From the NCBI RefSeq assembly GCF_003627795.1, contig NZ_CP032687.1, forward strand, positions 310,001 to 374,000: a stretch of DNA of 64,000 nt, in the 5' to 3' direction. Below are positions 63,458 to 64,000 of the stretch, piece by piece. The notes under the pieces were generated by a model that did no database searches, was not told the origin of the DNA, and was given only the letters and a program-made list of their open reading frames with translations. A program made the position numbers and the translations under genes. This stretch comes from Rhizobium sp. CCGE531. GTDB lineage: Bacteria > Pseudomonadota > Alphaproteobacteria > Rhizobiales > Rhizobiaceae. How positions within the stretch are numbered: the first letter of the stretch is position 1; every line of letters starts with the position of its first letter.

Positions 63458-64000
63458 TCTTACTGCGTCACAAATTTGTGGATTTTATCGATCCTTCATC
63501 CGGGAGCAGCATGGACATCGCTGGAGGTTGCGACTGAGTGCGACGGTCAAGTGCCTTCGGATTGTGGCGATCGAATTCGACACGTGTCGCTCGGGTCGGA
63601 TCGGGGGCTCCGCGGGGTCGATAACCCTGGGGAAGGCCAGATTGCGGGCGGTTTTTGGTTTCGGGCGGCGCTGAGGGGGGAATCGTCTCCCTTTGGGAGA
63701 TGAGGAATCCGTAAGCGGCAATGCAGAGGCTTGCATGATGATGGAAGCCGCGCCAACCGCGTCCCTCATAGTGGCCGAGCCCGAGTTCCTGTTTGAGTTC
63801 CTGATAGTCGCGCTCGATGCGCCAGCGCAGCTTGGCGGTGCTGACGAGCTTTGCGAGCGAAGCGGCGGCCGGGAGAGTGGAGAGCCAGTATTTGAGTGGT
63901 TCGGCATCACCCTCGGGCCATTCGATCAGCAGCCATTCCTCGGCGCGGGGCTCGGTCAATTTGTAATCCCTGGACGCGGGCCTGACGCGCACGGCGGCGA
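63458..64000 (-). mobile_element. IS701-family element, second copy, cut by window end
   Basis: The end sequence TCTTACTGCGTCACAAATTT at 63458 is the right end of the copy at 7280-8800, inverted, and the following 540 bp match it with one base changed. Flanking CTAG at 63454-63457 fits the YTAR target type; the other side is outside the window. It lies 17 bp after the gdh stop. Confidence 0.93.
63468..64000 (-). CDS. IS701 transposase, C-terminal part (second copy)
   Basis: The last 177 or so residues of the IS701 transposase, identical in reading to the first copy (VRPASRDYKLTEPRAEEW through DEGSIKSTNL) apart from one change (rc of GAGGTTGCG versus GGGGTTGCG near 63524). Includes the C-terminal Glu block RWRIERDYQELKQE. 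The gene continues beyond the window to its start, so it is partial only by the cut. Confidence 0.9.
   Translation of the reverse strand, partial: AAVRVRPASRDYKLTEPRAEEWLLIEWPEGDAEPLKYWLSTLPAAASLAKLVSTAKLRWRIERDYQELKQELGLGHYEGRGWRGFHHHASLCIAAYGFLISQRETIPPSAPPETKNRPQSGLPQGYRPRGAPDPTRATRVEFDRHNPKALDRRTQSQPPAMSMLLPDEGSIKSTNL

Noticed and set aside
7280..64000. A classical composite transposon formed by the two IS701 copies
   Set aside because: The complete copy has matching CTAA on both its own sides, as in independent insertion; 55 kb is very long and the outer end of the second copy is not visible.

Overview
The window looks like part of a symbiotic plasmid or island of a fast-growing rhizobium, most likely in the Sinorhizobium (Ensifer) fredii / NGR234 group. 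This rests on remembered family resemblance and not on a search. The catabolic genes at 45-58 kb resemble the y4t/y4u genes of the NGR234 symbiotic plasmid, and the insertion sequences are types common on rhizobial plasmids (IS66 with TnpA/TnpB/TnpC, a group II intron, IS21, IS91, IS701, a rhizobial serine-recombinase module). No tRNA, rRNA, CRISPR array, nod box or replication origin was seen.

0-33 kb is a patchwork of nested mobile elements. IS66 copy 1 (1-4688) is cut in its tnpC by a group II intron. IS66 copy 2 (about 6.9-14.1 kb) carries an IS701 element in tnpA and a four-gene serine-recombinase element in tnpB. An IS200-like element is split by IS91 plus IS21. An IS3 element (24468-27202) is split by a decayed IS110 element. 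IS66 copy 3 (27865-30682) is complete and sits inside the remains of an older IS66. Between these elements, always on the minus strand, lie five non-transposon genes: a cupin/JmjC-like oxygenase, two paralogous ATP-grasp ligases, a radical-SAM lysine-2,3-aminomutase-like enzyme and a short glutamate-5-kinase-like enzyme. I read them as the possible remains of one amino-acid or small-peptide biosynthetic locus broken up by transposition. This is the best candidate here for an undescribed system.

33-44 kb holds a decaying catabolic block (C45 hydrolase with a shifted start, frameshifted GAF protein, frameshifted CocE/NonD hydrolase, intact M24-family protein). It is followed by an intact ABC transporter of polyamine/spermidine type with a binding protein, an ATPase and a double-length fused permease, and then a divergent RpiR regulator. 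An 18-bp dyad is shared by the transporter promoter region and the RpiR/aminotransferase intergenic region and is a good candidate operator.

45-55 kb is an amino-acid-derivative catabolic cluster: class III aminotransferase, CMD-like protein, two M24 (ectoine-hydrolase-like) proteins, an Lrp regulator, an M20 amidohydrolase, EutB-like dehydratase, EutC-like cyclodeaminase, an Asp/Glu-racemase-like protein and a second C45 hydrolase. The gene set resembles ectoine utilisation (eutABCD) but has different amidohydrolases and a different transporter, so the substrate may differ.

55.8-63.4 kb encodes a second aminotransferase, an aldehyde dehydrogenase, a two-subunit 3-oxoacid CoA-transferase, a thiolase with an internal deletion, a UPF0262 protein and glutamate dehydrogenase. 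Together they could carry amino nitrogen to glutamate/ammonia and carbon to acetyl-CoA. The window ends in a second, inverted, nearly identical copy of the IS701 element.
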